A stretch of 64,000 nt of DNA from Rhodobacteraceae bacterium F11138 (GTDB lineage: Bacteria > Pseudomonadota > Alphaproteobacteria > Rhodobacterales > Rhodobacteraceae), in assembly GCA_016521575.1 (NCBI GenBank), contig JAEKDP010000010.1, positions 62,001 through 126,000 of the forward strand, read 5' to 3'. Position 1 is the stretch's first letter; each line of letters opens with the position of its first letter. Of the stretch, positions 44,094 to 53,230 are shown piece after piece. A program made the translations under genes and the position numbers. The notes under the pieces were generated by a model. It did not search any database and was not told the DNA's origin. It saw only the letters and a list, made by a program, of their open reading frames with translations.

Positions 44094-46094
44094 ATGTTCA
44101 ACAAGATCCTGATTGCCAATCGGGGCGAAATCGCCTGCCGCGTCATCAAATCCGCACGCAAGATGGGTATTGCCACGGTCGCGATATATTCCGATGCGGA
44201 CAGACAGGCGTTGCACGTCCAGATGGCAGACGAAGCCATTCACATCGGGCCGTCCCCGGCGAACCAATCCTATATCGTGATCGACAAGGTCATGCAGGCG
44301 ATCCGCGATTCCGGGGCACAGGCGGTGCATCCCGGATACGGTTTTCTGTCGGAAAACAGCAAGTTCGCCGCGGCGCTCGAAGCAGAGGGTGTCGCCTTTG
44401 TCGGCCCGCCGAAAGGCGCGATCGAGGCGATGGGCGACAAGATTACCTCAAAGAAGATCGCGCAGGAGGCCGGGGTGTCCACGGTGCCCGGTTACATGGG
44501 GCTGATCGAGGATGCCGACGAGGCGGTCAAGATCAGCAATGACATTGGCTATCCGGTGATGCTCAAGGCCAGCGCCGGGGGCGGTGGCAAGGGCATGCGG
44601 ATTGCCTGGAATGACGAAGAGGCGCGCGAAGGGTTTCAAAGTTCCAAGAACGAGGCGGCCAATTCCTTTGGCGATGACCGGATCTTTATCGAGAAATTCG
44701 TGACCCAGCCCCGCCATATCGAAATCCAGGTGCTGTGCGACAGTCACGGCAATGGCGTCTATCTGGGCGAACGCGAATGCAGCATCCAGCGGCGCAATCA
44801 GAAAGTGGTCGAAGAGGCACCCAGCCCGTTCCTGGACGACGCCACCCGCAAGGCGATGGGGGAACAGGCGGTCGCTTTGGCCCAGGCGGTGGGCTACACC
44901 AGCGCAGGCACGGTCGAATTCATCGTCGATGGGGACAAGAATTTCTATTTCCTGGAAATGAACACCCGCCTTCAGGTGGAACATCCGGTCACGGAACTGA
45001 TCACCGGGGTCGATCTGGTCGAACAGATGATCCGCGTGGCCAACGGCGAAAAGCTGCCATTTGCGCAGGACGACATCACGCTGAATGGCTGGGCGATTGA
45101 AAACCGGCTTTATGCCGAAGATCCGTATCGCGGCTTCCTGCCCTCGATCGGCCGCTTGACCCGATATCGTCCGCCCGAAGAGGTGGCCGATGCCGAGCAT
45201 GTCGTGCGCAACGACACCGGGGTCTATGAGGGCGGTGAGATCAGCATGTACTACGACCCGATGATCGCCAAGCTCTGCACCTGGGCACCGACCCGCGAGG
45301 ACGCGATCGAACGTATGCGCGTGGCTCTGGACAGTTTCGAAGTCGAAGGCATCGGGCACAACCTGCCGTTCCTGTCAGCGGTGATGGATCATCCGATCTT
45401 TGTCGCCGGCGACATGACCACCGCGTTCATCGAAGAACAGTATCCCGACGGGTTTGGTGGTGTGGAATTGCCTGACGCGGATCTGCAACGGATTGCCGCG
45501 GCCTGTGCGGCCATGCATCGGGTGGCCGAAATCCGGCGCACGCGGGTCTCCGGGCGCATGGACAATCACGAACGCAAGGTTGGCACCGATTGGGTGGTCA
45601 ACCTGCAAGGGCAGCGGATCGAGACCACGATCGCCGCCGATCCGCAGGGGTCGACCGTGCGGTTCGCCGATGGCAGCGAGATGCGCGTGACCAGCGACTG
45701 GACGCCCGGCGATCAGCTGGCGCATGTCATGATCGATGGCGCGCCTCTGGTTCTGAAAGTCGGCAAGATCGTCGGCGGGTTCCGCATTCGCAGCCGCGGG
45801 GCGGACCTGCGCGTGCATGTGCGGACACCGCGTCAGGCGGAGCTGGCGGCCTTGATGCCCGAAAAACTTCCGCCCGATACGTCACGCATGCTGCTGTGTC
45901 CGATGCCGGGCCTGATCGTCAAGATCGATGTCGAGGCAGGCGACGAGGTGCAGGAAGGCCAGGCGCTGTGCACCGTCGAAGCCATGAAGATGGAAAACAT
46001 CCTGCGGGCCGAACGAAAGGGCACCGTGTCCAAGATCAATGCGGCGGCGGGTGACAGCCTTGCCGTTGATGACGTGATCCTGGAGTTCGAGTGA
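44094..46094 (+). CDS. pccA: Propionyl-CoA carboxylase alpha (biotin-containing) subunit
   Basis: A 666-residue protein combining biotin carboxylase (about 1-450, '[33 protein letters not shown]', '[14 protein letters not shown]', '[15 protein letters not shown]'), a BT linker domain, and a C-terminal biotinyl domain with 'CTVEAMKMENIL' (biotinylated K632). It carboxylates its biotin for transfer by PccB. ATG 44094 preceded by GAGG. Immediately after a terminator hairpin, 34 bases away. Confidence 0.97.
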   Translation: MFNKILIANRGEIACRVIKSARKMGIATVAIYSDADRQALHVQMADEAIHIGPSPANQSYIVIDKVMQAIRDSGAQAVHPGYGFLSENSKFAAALEAEGVAFVGPPKGAIEAMGDKITSKKIAQEAGVSTVPGYMGLIEDADEAVKISNDIGYPVMLKASAGGGGKGMRIAWNDEEAREGFQSSKNEAANSFGDDRIFIEKFVTQPRHIEIQVLCDSHGNGVYLGERECSIQRRNQKVVEEAPSPFLDDATRKAMGEQAVALAQAVGYTSAGTVEFIVDGDKNFYFLEMNTRLQVEHPVTELITGVDLVEQMIRVANGEKLPFAQDDITLNGWAIENRLYAEDPYRGFLPSIGRLTRYRPPEEVADAEHVVRNDTGVYEGGEISMYYDPMIAKLCTWAPTREDAIERMRVALDSFEVEGIGHNLPFLSAVMDHPIFVAGDMTTAFIEEQYPDGFGGVELPDADLQRIAAACAAMHRVAEIRRTRVSGRMDNHERKVGTDWVVNLQGQRIETTIAADPQGSTVRFADGSEMRVTSDWTPGDQLAHVMIDGAPLVLKVGKIVGGFRIRSRGADLRVHVRTPRQAELAALMPEKLPPDTSRMLLCPMPGLIVKIDVEAGDEVQEGQALCTVEAMKMENILRAERKGTVSKINAAAGDSLAVDDVILEFE

Positions 46095-46142
46095 TCCGAT
46101 GACGGGCGCGGGTTCAATGGCTGACACAAGCCGGGCGCGGTT

Positions 46143-46586
46143 TCAGAAACCGCGCCGCCGGTTGATTTCGCGTTCGCGTTCGGGGTTCTTGTCGATCGAG
46201 CGCGTGATTTCCCGCACGGTCCAGGGCAGGGGTTTGCGCAGTTTCACCTCGCCGTCCTTGCCCACCAGGACCAGCATGAAACCGCGTGGCCGCAATTTCT
46301 TGCGCAACACTGAACCCGCCTTCGGGTCCGTGTCGGTCAGGATGACCACATCCCGGTCGGCAAGCATGTCGTGCCTGTCCTGCAACCGTTCCATTTGCTC
46401 GATATACCGGGGGTCCGCAGGTGAATCCGCGAACACCACGATCGGGCGATTGGTCCACAGGAATTCGCTCAGATCGCTGTCACCGGCGGGCTGGGTCAAT
46501 TTGGTCCGGGGTGCTCCTTCGTCGGATTGCGCCGCAAGGCCGGGCGCGATTAACGTGGCGAAAACAATGGCCAAGATGCGTTTCAT
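46143..46586 (-). CDS. DUF4174 exported protein
   Basis: A 147-residue protein with a signal peptide (MKRILAIVFATLIAPGLA) and a DUF4174 domain ('LSEFLWTNRPIVVFADSPADPRYIEQMERLQDRHDMLADRDVVILTDTDPKAGSVLRKKLRPRGFMLVLVGKDGEVKLRKPLPW'), a thioredoxin-like fold without a CxxC pair. AGGAG lies upstream of ATG 46586. Known in Rhodobacteraceae between pccA and mutase genes; its function is unknown. It points against its neighbours, between pccA and the mutase. Confidence 0.82.
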   Translation of the reverse strand: MKRILAIVFATLIAPGLAAQSDEGAPRTKLTQPAGDSDLSEFLWTNRPIVVFADSPADPRYIEQMERLQDRHDMLADRDVVILTDTDPKAGSVLRKKLRPRGFMLVLVGKDGEVKLRKPLPWTVREITRSIDKNPEREREINRRRGF

Positions 46587-46801
46587 GCTGTCTCCTGTCG
46601 CCTTGAATATAGGCGCGGATTCAGCGAATGCGACCGTTGATTGCACGCCTGCCCATAAAATCACAAATACTGATCGTCTGGCCGCGGGGCGCGGGCGATG
46701 ATTGCCGCATTTGACGCATTGGGGCGGCTGCGGCGCGAAATTCGACTGACACGGCAGCGGGCCGAAGCCGGCCGCAAGCGACAAGACAAAAGGAAGACCC
46801 G

Positions 46802-48931
46802 ATGACACGCAAGACCGATGAATGGAAGGCTCTGGCCGAAAAGGAACTCCGCGGGCGTCCCGTCGAGGATCTGACCTGGAACACGCTGGAAGGCATACCG
46901 GTGCAGCCGCTCTATACGGCGGACGATCTGCAGGATGTGGACCATCTGGGCACCATCCCGGGTGCCGCGCCCTTCACCCGTGGCGTCAAGGCGACGATGT
47001 ACGCCGGGCGGCCCTGGACGATCCGCCAATATGCCGGTTTCTCGACCGCCGAGGAATCCAACGCCTTTTACCGCCGGGGTCTGGCCGCGGGTCAGCAGGG
47101 CGTCAGTGTTGCCTTCGATCTGGCCACCCATCGCGGCTATGACAGCGACCACCCCCGGGTTGTGGGTGATGTGGGCAAGGCCGGTGTGGCGATCGATTCT
47201 GTCGAGGATATGAAAATCCTGTTCGATGGCATCCCGCTGGACAAGGTCAGCGTCAGCATGACGATGAACGGGGCGGTGATTCCGATCCTGGCCAACTTCA
47301 TTGTCGCCGGAGAAGAGCAGGGCCATGACAAATCGGTGCTGGCCGGCACCATTCAGAACGACATTCTGAAAGAATTCATGGTCCGCAATACCTATATCTA
47401 TCCGCCCGAACCCAGCATGCGGATCATTGCGGACATCATCGAATATACCTCAAACGAAATGCCCAAATTCAACAGCATCTCGATTTCGGGCTATCACATG
47501 CAGGAAGCGGGCGCGAACCTGGTACAGGAACTGGCCTATACCCTGGCGGATGGGCGTGAATATGTGCGCGCCGCGCTGGCGCGGGGCATGGACGTGGACA
47601 AGTTCGCGGGCCGGTTGTCGTTCTTCTTCGCCATCGGCATGAACTTCTTCATGGAAGCGGCCAAGCTGCGCGCCGCGCGCCTGTTGTGGCATCGCATCAT
47701 GACCGAGTTCGGCGCCAAGTCCGATCGCTCGAAGATGCTGCGCACCCATTGCCAGACTTCCGGCGTTTCGCTGCAGGAACAGGATCCTTACAACAATGTG
47801 ATCCGCACCGCATATGAAGCGATGTCGGCGGCCCTGGGCGGCACCCAGAGCCTGCACACCAACGCGCTGGACGAAGCCATCGCATTGCCGACGGATTTCT
47901 CGGCCCGCATCGCCCGCAACACCCAGCTGATCCTGCAGGAAGAGACCGGCATCACCAATGTTGTCGATCCGCTGGCCGGTTCCTACTATGTCGAGAAGCT
48001 GACCCATGATCTGGCCACCGAGGCGTGGAAACTGATCGAAGAGGTTGAGGAAATGGGCGGCATGACCAAGGCCGTGGCCAGTGGTCTGCCCAAGCTGCGC
48101 ATCGAGGAAAGCGCCGCCACGCGGCAGGCGATGATCGACCGGGGCGACGAGGTGATCGTCGGGGTCAACAAGTATCGTTTGGAAAAAGAAGACCATCTGG
48201 ACATTCTGGATATCGACAATGCCGCCGTGCGCGCCGGACAGGTGGCGCGGTTGGAAAAGATCCGCGCCACGCGCGATCAGGATGCCTGTACTGCCGCGTT
48301 GCAGGAATTGTCGCGCACGGCGCGCGACAGGGGAAATATCTTGGCGGCGGCGGTCGAAGCCGCGCGCGCACGGGCGACTGTCGGAGAAATCAGCATGGCG
48401 ATGGAAGAAGAATTCGGGCGGCACCGCGCCGAGGTCAAGACCCTGGCCGGTGTCTACGGGGCTGCGTATGAAGGCGACGAAGGCTTTGCCATGATCCAGA
48501 AATCGGTGTCGGATTTTGCCGATTCCGAAGGCCGCCGTCCGCGTATGCTGGTGGTCAAGATGGGGCAGGATGGCCACGACCGGGGGGCCAAGGTGATCGC
48601 GACCGCATTTGCCGATATCGGCTTTGACGTGGATGTGGGCCCGCTGTTCCAGACCCCGCAAGAAGCGGCGCAGGACGCCGTGGACAATGATGTTCATGTC
48701 ATTGGCATCAGTTCGCAGGCGGCGGGCCACAAGACTCTTGCCCCGCAACTGGTTCAGGCGCTCAAGGAGGCGGGTGCCGAAGACATCATCGTGATTTGCG
48801 GCGGCGTGATCCCGCAGCAGGATTACCAGTTCCTGTACGATCATGGCGTAAAGGCGATTTTTGGTCCCGGCACCAACATCCCCGCAGCGGCGCAAGACAT
48901 CCTGCGTCTGATCAAAGAAGCCAGAAGCTGA
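46802..48931 (+). CDS. scpA: Methylmalonyl-CoA mutase
   Basis: A 709-residue single-chain adenosylcobalamin mutase interconverting (R)-methylmalonyl-CoA and succinyl-CoA. The N-terminal TIM barrel has '[71 protein letters not shown]' and '[14 protein letters not shown]'-like '[18 protein letters not shown]'. The C-terminal B12 domain (about 570-709) has '[25 protein letters not shown]' (DxHxxG) and '[24 protein letters not shown]'. AAGGAAG upstream of ATG 46802. It completes propionyl-CoA to succinyl-CoA conversion with PccAB. Confidence 0.97.
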   Translation: MTRKTDEWKALAEKELRGRPVEDLTWNTLEGIPVQPLYTADDLQDVDHLGTIPGAAPFTRGVKATMYAGRPWTIRQYAGFSTAEESNAFYRRGLAAGQQGVSVAFDLATHRGYDSDHPRVVGDVGKAGVAIDSVEDMKILFDGIPLDKVSVSMTMNGAVIPILANFIVAGEEQGHDKSVLAGTIQNDILKEFMVRNTYIYPPEPSMRIIADIIEYTSNEMPKFNSISISGYHMQEAGANLVQELAYTLADGREYVRAALARGMDVDKFAGRLSFFFAIGMNFFMEAAKLRAARLLWHRIMTEFGAKSDRSKMLRTHCQTSGVSLQEQDPYNNVIRTAYEAMSAALGGTQSLHTNALDEAIALPTDFSARIARNTQLILQEETGITNVVDPLAGSYYVEKLTHDLATEAWKLIEEVEEMGGMTKAVASGLPKLRIEESAATRQAMIDRGDEVIVGVNKYRLEKEDHLDILDIDNAAVRAGQVARLEKIRATRDQDACTAALQELSRTARDRGNILAAAVEAARARATVGEISMAMEEEFGRHRAEVKTLAGVYGAAYEGDEGFAMIQKSVSDFADSEGRRPRMLVVKMGQDGHDRGAKVIATAFADIGFDVDVGPLFQTPQEAAQDAVDNDVHVIGISSQAAGHKTLAPQLVQALKEAGAEDIIVICGGVIPQQDYQFLYDHGVKAIFGPGTNIPAAAQDILRLIKEARS

Positions 48932-49095
48932 TGCGCAAGCAGCCCGAAATTTCTGCGGACATGGCGGCCGGGGCGCTGGTCACGCGCGATTTGGTGGTTT
49001 TCGGATTGGGCCGAGCGCGTCGACCGGGGGCCGCATCTGCTCTGTAACAATGAAACGCAAGACGGATGGGGAAGTTGAACCGGGGGGGGGATGCG

Positions 49096-49707
49096 ATGAA
49101 ACTGGATCATGTCGCGGTTGCTGGCGCGACCTTGGCCGAGGCCGTCGACGCCGTCGAATCCGCGCTTGGCGTTGCGATGACCGCCGGGGGGCGTCATGAC
49201 GTGTTCCATACGCAAAATCGTTTGTTGGGGCTGGCGGACGGGCTGTATCTGGAAGCGATCGCGATCGACCCCAAAGCGCCCATACCTGATCGGGCGCGCT
49301 GGTTCGACCTGGACCGGTTTCGCGGGCCTGCGCGTTTGACCAACTGGATCTGCGCCACGGACGACATGGTGGACCTTCTGCAGGATCTTCCCCCCGGGGC
49401 GGGGCAGCCCGTGGCCCTGCGCCGGGGCGATCTGAACTGGCAGATGGCGGTTCCCGCCGATGGGATATTGCCTTTCGACAACCTGTTTCCGGCCTTGATC
49501 CAGTGGCATGGCCCATTGCATCCCGGCGCGTTGCTGCCGGAGTCCGGATGCCGGCTGCGCCGTCTTGTGGTTGCGCATCCGCAGGCGGATGAACTGGCCG
49601 CGATACTGGCGCGGACGTTCACGGATGCCCGGGTGGTGTTCGAGCCGGGCTCCTGTGGTCTGATGGCAGAAATCGACACGCCCCACGGAACGCGCGTGTT
49701 GCAATAA
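49096..49707 (+). CDS. VOC-family (glyoxalase-like) protein
   Basis: A 203-residue vicinal-oxygen-chelate-fold protein: 'MKLDHVAVAGATLAEAVDAVESALGVAMTAGGRHDVFHTQNRLLGL' then 'LYLEAIAIDPKAPIPDRARWFDLDR' and a C-terminal second module ending 'GLMAEIDTPHGTRVL'. It resembles the Glyoxalase_3-type (long) VOC proteins. It is too long and too divergent to be methylmalonyl-CoA epimerase, although it follows the mutase gene. Start at ATG 49096 with a G-rich site upstream. Substrate unknown. Confidence 0.75.
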   Translation: MKLDHVAVAGATLAEAVDAVESALGVAMTAGGRHDVFHTQNRLLGLADGLYLEAIAIDPKAPIPDRARWFDLDRFRGPARLTNWICATDDMVDLLQDLPPGAGQPVALRRGDLNWQMAVPADGILPFDNLFPALIQWHGPLHPGALLPESGCRLRRLVVAHPQADELAAILARTFTDARVVFEPGSCGLMAEIDTPHGTRVLQ

Positions 49708-49748
49708 GCAAAACGGCGGACGGAACGTCCGGGGATATATGTCACCGC

Positions 49749-49794
49749 CATCCGATCATCCGGAAAGAATTCATCCGATCATCCGGAAAGAATT
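49749..49794. repeat. Perfect 23-base tandem duplication
   Basis: Two identical 23-base units (49749-49771 and 49772-49794) lie head to tail between two convergent genes. Each contains ATCCGATCATCCGGAAAG. No T-tract or obvious stem, so not a terminator; probably a recent slippage or a binding array. Confidence 0.85.
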
Positions 49795-49843
49795 GGTTTG
49801 AAGGCTCCGCGTCGGACCGGCAAAGGCGGTAACGCAGTATGCG

Positions 49844-50641
49844 TCAGATCTGAAAACGCAGGGTCAGACCGTCATAGGCCGCAATGATGGTGTCGGGGGT
49901 TTCAGCCGACACGGTTTCGTAATCCAGATCGATGTGCATGTTGGTCAGCACCGCCTGTTTGGGTTGCACCCGTTCGATCCATTCCAGCGTGCGCGCCAGA
50001 TGCGCGTGGGTCGGATGCGGGGTACGGCGCAGGGCGTCTACGATCCAGCAGTCCAGATCCACCAGCGCGTCCCATGCGTCGTCATAGATTTCGGCGACAT
50101 CGGGCAGATAGGCCAATTCGTGGATGCGAAACCCCAGGGCATCGATCGAGCCATGGCCGACGCGGAAGGGGCGAAACGGGATCGGCCCGCCGGGGCCGTC
50201 GATTTCAAACGGCCCGTCGATGGTGTTGAGTGTCAGAATCGGCGGATAGGGCGATCCTTCAGGCTGAACGAAAGCATATCCGAACTTGCTGATCAGATCG
50301 TTCTGGGTGTCCCCATCGGCCCAGACCTGCACTCTTTCGCGCATGTTGAAGACGATCATGCGCAGATCGTCGATGCCATGAACATGATCGGCGTGGCCAT
50401 GGGTATAGACCACCCCGTCCAGCCGCCCGGTGCCCGTGTCCAGAAGCTGGCTGCGCATGTCCGGGGAGGTATCAATCAGAACGGTGGTGGTGCCTTCGGG
50501 ACCGTCGCGTTCCACCAGCAGCGAACAACGCCGCCGCCTGTTGCGCGGGTTTTCAGGGTCGCACACGCCCCAATGCCCCCCCAGGCGCGGCACACCGCCG
50601 GACGAGCCGCAGCCCAGTATGGTCGCGCGCAGCTCTCCCAT
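49844..50641 (-). CDS. PhnP-like metallo-beta-lactamase-fold hydrolase
   Basis: A 265-residue MBL-fold protein. The metal motif is 'THGHADHVHG' (HxHxDH), preceded by a strand 'TTTVLIDTSPDMRSQLLD'. The N-terminus 'ATILGCGSSGGVPRLGGHWGVCDPENPRNRRRRCSLLVERDG' is typical of PhnP/ElaC-related phosphodiesterases. PhnP cleaves cyclic phosphoribose; this homologue, in a tmk-holB-tatD operon in many alphaproteobacteria, has unproven substrate. Start ATG 50641 coupled as TGATG to tatD; a GTG one codon earlier is possible. Confidence 0.87.
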   Translation of the reverse strand: MGELRATILGCGSSGGVPRLGGHWGVCDPENPRNRRRRCSLLVERDGPEGTTTVLIDTSPDMRSQLLDTGTGRLDGVVYTHGHADHVHGIDDLRMIVFNMRERVQVWADGDTQNDLISKFGYAFVQPEGSPYPPILTLNTIDGPFEIDGPGGPIPFRPFRVGHGSIDALGFRIHELAYLPDVAEIYDDAWDALVDLDCWIVDALRRTPHPTHAHLARTLEWIERVQPKQAVLTNMHIDLDYETVSAETPDTIIAAYDGLTLRFQI

Positions 50642-51447
50642 CACGCTGCCGCCTGAAACCGGGCTGCCTTGTGAAACAGCCGGTCAAAGTTCTGCTGTGT
50701 GCGGGCCGCGAAATCGGGATAGTCCATGCCGAAAACCTCGGCCCCCTTGCGGGCGGTATGGGCGGTAAAGGCCGGTTCGTTGCGTTTGCCGCGATGGGGT
50801 GGCGGGGCCAGATAGGGCGCGTCGGTTTCCACCAGAATCCGCTCGATCGGAGCGGCGGCGAAAATATCGCGCAGCTCCTGGCTTTTGGGGAAGGCGGCGA
50901 TGCCGGACATGGACAGATAAAACCCCAGGTCCAGCGCCGCGCGGGCCAGTGCCGCGGAGGATGAAAAACAGTGCATGACGCAGCCATAGGCGCCATTGCG
51001 GAATTCCTCGGTCAGAATTCGGGCGATGTCGTCATCTGCCGCGCGTGCATGGATGATCAGGGGCAGGCCGGTGTCGCGCGCAGCGGCGATGTGGATGCGC
51101 AGGCTGTCTTTTTGAACCTGCGCGCTTTCGGCGGTGTAATGGTAGTCCAGACCGGTTTCACCGATACCGACGAATTTCGGATGCCGGGCAAGAGCGATCA
51201 GTTCATCCACTGTTGCCATCGGCTCTTCGGCCGCGCTCATCGGGTGGGTCCCGGCGGCATAGAACACGGGATCGTGGGATTCGGCGATCGCCCGCACGGT
51301 GGGTTCGTTGCGCAACCGGGTGCAGATCGTGACCATGCGGGTCACGCCGGCCGCCTGCGCGTTGGCGATGATTGTATCCAACTGCCCTTCGAAATCAGGG
51401 AAATCCAGGTGGCAATGGCTGTCGGTGATCTGAGCTGTTTCGGTCAT
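50641..51447 (-). CDS. tatD: TatD-family hydrolase
   Basis: A 268-residue TIM-barrel metal-dependent DNase/hydrolase. Motifs: 'DSHCHLDFPDFEGQ' (metal H11/H13), 'GIGETGLDYHY' (Glu), 'LPLIIHARAADDD', 'CVMHCFSSS' and 'ILVETDAPYLAPPPHRGKRNEP'. TatD proteins are 3'-5' exonucleases in DNA repair or turnover; despite the name they are not part of Tat export. Overlaps holB by four bases (ATGA). Confidence 0.95.
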   Translation of the reverse strand: MTETAQITDSHCHLDFPDFEGQLDTIIANAQAAGVTRMVTICTRLRNEPTVRAIAESHDPVFYAAGTHPMSAAEEPMATVDELIALARHPKFVGIGETGLDYHYTAESAQVQKDSLRIHIAAARDTGLPLIIHARAADDDIARILTEEFRNGAYGCVMHCFSSSAALARAALDLGFYLSMSGIAAFPKSQELRDIFAAAPIERILVETDAPYLAPPPHRGKRNEPAFTAHTARKGAEVFGMDYPDFAARTQQNFDRLFHKAARFQAAA

Positions 51448-52595
51448 GGCCTTGGGGACAAGCGGGCCTGGCCCGCAGCGGTTTCCTGCATCTTGAAAAC
51501 CGTATCTAGGACAAGAGAGGCGGGGTCAAGGTTGACCGCCTTGCCGTGGCGGGTGCGGGTCGTGATGGTGGCAGCAATATCGGCCCAGGCACGGCCCATG
51601 GGCGGGGTCGCGGCCAGACGCGCCAGAACCGGCGATTCGTTCGGCCCGGCCTGCGGCAGGGGGGGCGCTCCGGTGGCTCCGGTGCGTGCCAGCCGCACCA
51701 GCAGGATGTCGATCAGGTTCAGCAGCAGCTCGAACTTTTCCGACGCGCCCTTCTGTGCCGCTGTCTGCGCCAGGCTCAGCGCCCGGGACCGGTCCAGCCG
51801 GGGCAGGGTGTCGAGAATGCCGATCAGTTCCCCATAGATCTGCAGCCCCCCCTGGTTCACCAAACGCAAGGCGTCGCCCACCGACCCCGCAGCCAGCGCG
51901 GCCAGATGCTCGGACTGGGCCGGACCCTCGGGCAAGGCGGCACCGGTTTGGGCCAGCGCGGATTGCATGTCGGCGCTGCCCAGAGGCTCCAGGCGCAAGG
52001 TACGGCAGCGGGACCGGATCGTCGGCAACAGATGCGACGGCCGGTGACTGATCAGCAGAAGGGTCGTGCGCGCCGGGGGCTCTTCGAGCATCTTGAGCAG
52101 CGCGTTCGCCGCAGAAACGTTCATCTCGTCGGCACAGTCCACGATCACCACGCGCCGCCCGCCATCAGCAGCCGAAAGTCCGAAGAACCGGTTCAGACTG
52201 CGGATATCGTCGACCACGATCTCGTCGCGCATCCGGTCGGTCCTTTCGTTCACCGAGCGGGTGATCGTCGCCAACCCCGGGTCGGCCCCGGCCAGGATGC
52301 GCCGCGCCACTGGATGATCGGGGTCGATCGCCAACGTTTCGGGGGGCGCATCGGCACCGAACAGACCGTCCCCTGCGGCCGGTGGCGTGGCCAGCAGGAA
52401 ACGCGCGATATGCCAGGCCAGTGTTGCCTTGCCGACACCGCGCGGACCGGTCAGCAGCCAGCCGTGATGCAGACGGTCCGACGCATAGCTTTGCAGAAAC
52501 GCCGCCTGCGCCGCGTCCTGTCCGAAAATCTGCTGGGTTGTGCGCGGATGCGGCGCGCCGGGCGCCTGATCCGGGGCGGGATGTTCGGTGCTCAT
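51444..52595 (-). CDS. holB: DNA polymerase III delta-prime subunit
   Basis: A 383-residue clamp-loader subunit. 'HHGWLLTGPRGVGKATLAWHIARFLL' carries a Walker A-like loop. 'RRVVIVDCADEMNVSAANALLKMLEEPPARTTLLLISHRPSHLLPTIRSRCRTLRLEPL' holds Walker B and the SRC motif ('IRSRC') typical of delta-prime/tau. It loads the sliding clamp with delta and tau/gamma. Coupled by four-base overlaps with tmk upstream and tatD downstream. Confidence 0.94.
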   Translation of the reverse strand: MSTEHPAPDQAPGAPHPRTTQQIFGQDAAQAAFLQSYASDRLHHGWLLTGPRGVGKATLAWHIARFLLATPPAAGDGLFGADAPPETLAIDPDHPVARRILAGADPGLATITRSVNERTDRMRDEIVVDDIRSLNRFFGLSAADGGRRVVIVDCADEMNVSAANALLKMLEEPPARTTLLLISHRPSHLLPTIRSRCRTLRLEPLGSADMQSALAQTGAALPEGPAQSEHLAALAAGSVGDALRLVNQGGLQIYGELIGILDTLPRLDRSRALSLAQTAAQKGASEKFELLLNLIDILLVRLARTGATGAPPLPQAGPNESPVLARLAATPPMGRAWADIAATITTRTRHGKAVNLDPASLVLDTVFKMQETAAGQARLSPRP

Positions 52596-53230
52596 GCCAG
52601 CACCGCAAGCGTTTTTGCCAGCACGTCGGCTGCGACGGTTTCGATGGGGCGATTGCCGTCAATGACGCGAAACCGGGGGCTGAACTCTTGTGCCAGCGCC
52701 AGGAAACCGGCGCGCATCTTGCGTTGCAGATCGGGGCCGAATTCCTCGAAACGCTCTTCCTTTCCCTGGCGACCCAGCGCGCGGGTCAGGCCGGTGTCCG
52801 GGTCCATGTCGATCAGGATCGTCAGGTCGGGGTCCTGCCCGATCATCAGGCTGTGCAATTGATCGACCTTGCCGCGCAGATCGCCGCGAGACAGGCCCTG
52901 ATACATGCGTGTGCTGTCGGCGAACCGATCGCATACCACCAGCTTGCCCGCCGCCAATGCCGGGCGGATCGTGCGTTCCAGATGGTCGCGCCGCGCCGCG
53001 GTGAACAAGAGCAGTTCCGTTTCCGCAGACCAGCGGTCCGGATCACCCTGCAACACCAGTTCGCGGATTTCCTCGGCCCCGGGCGATCCACCCGGTTCGC
53101 GTGTCAGCACCACATCATGTCCGATTGCGCGCAAAGCATCCACCAGCAGCCGGGCCTGCGTTGATTTTCCCGATCCGTCGATGCCTTCAAAGCTGATGAA
53201 ACAGCCGTGCCCCGTTCTGTGGTTGGTCAC
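52592..53230 (-). CDS. tmk: Thymidylate kinase
   Basis: A 212-residue dTMP kinase. P-loop 'FEGIDGSGKSTQARLL', DRX motif 'VVCDRFADSTRMYQG', and LID-region 'GRQGKEERFEEFGPDLQ'. It phosphorylates dTMP to dTDP, needed for DNA synthesis. Overlaps dacA-like gene upstream and holB downstream by four bases each, the conserved alphaproteobacterial arrangement. Confidence 0.96.
   Translation of the reverse strand: MTNHRTGHGCFISFEGIDGSGKSTQARLLVDALRAIGHDVVLTREPGGSPGAEEIRELVLQGDPDRWSAETELLLFTAARRDHLERTIRPALAAGKLVVCDRFADSTRMYQGLSRGDLRGKVDQLHSLMIGQDPDLTILIDMDPDTGLTRALGRQGKEERFEEFGPDLQRKMRAGFLALAQEFSPRFRVIDGNRPIETVAADVLAKTLAVLA

Noticed and set aside
43099-44112. 337-codon frame running through the tandem lipoproteins
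   Set aside because: It covers both lipoprotein genes and the terminator before pccA in another frame, and has no family features.
47450-48895. Long frame opposite methylmalonyl-CoA mutase
   Set aside because: Antisense shadow of a highly conserved enzyme, no recognisable domain.
49096-49707. VOC protein as methylmalonyl-CoA epimerase
   Set aside because: About 200 residues rather than about 135, and the sequence lacks the epimerase pattern; only the location suggested it.
49749-49794. CRISPR array
   Set aside because: The two units are directly adjacent with no spacer, there are only two of them, and no cas gene is present.
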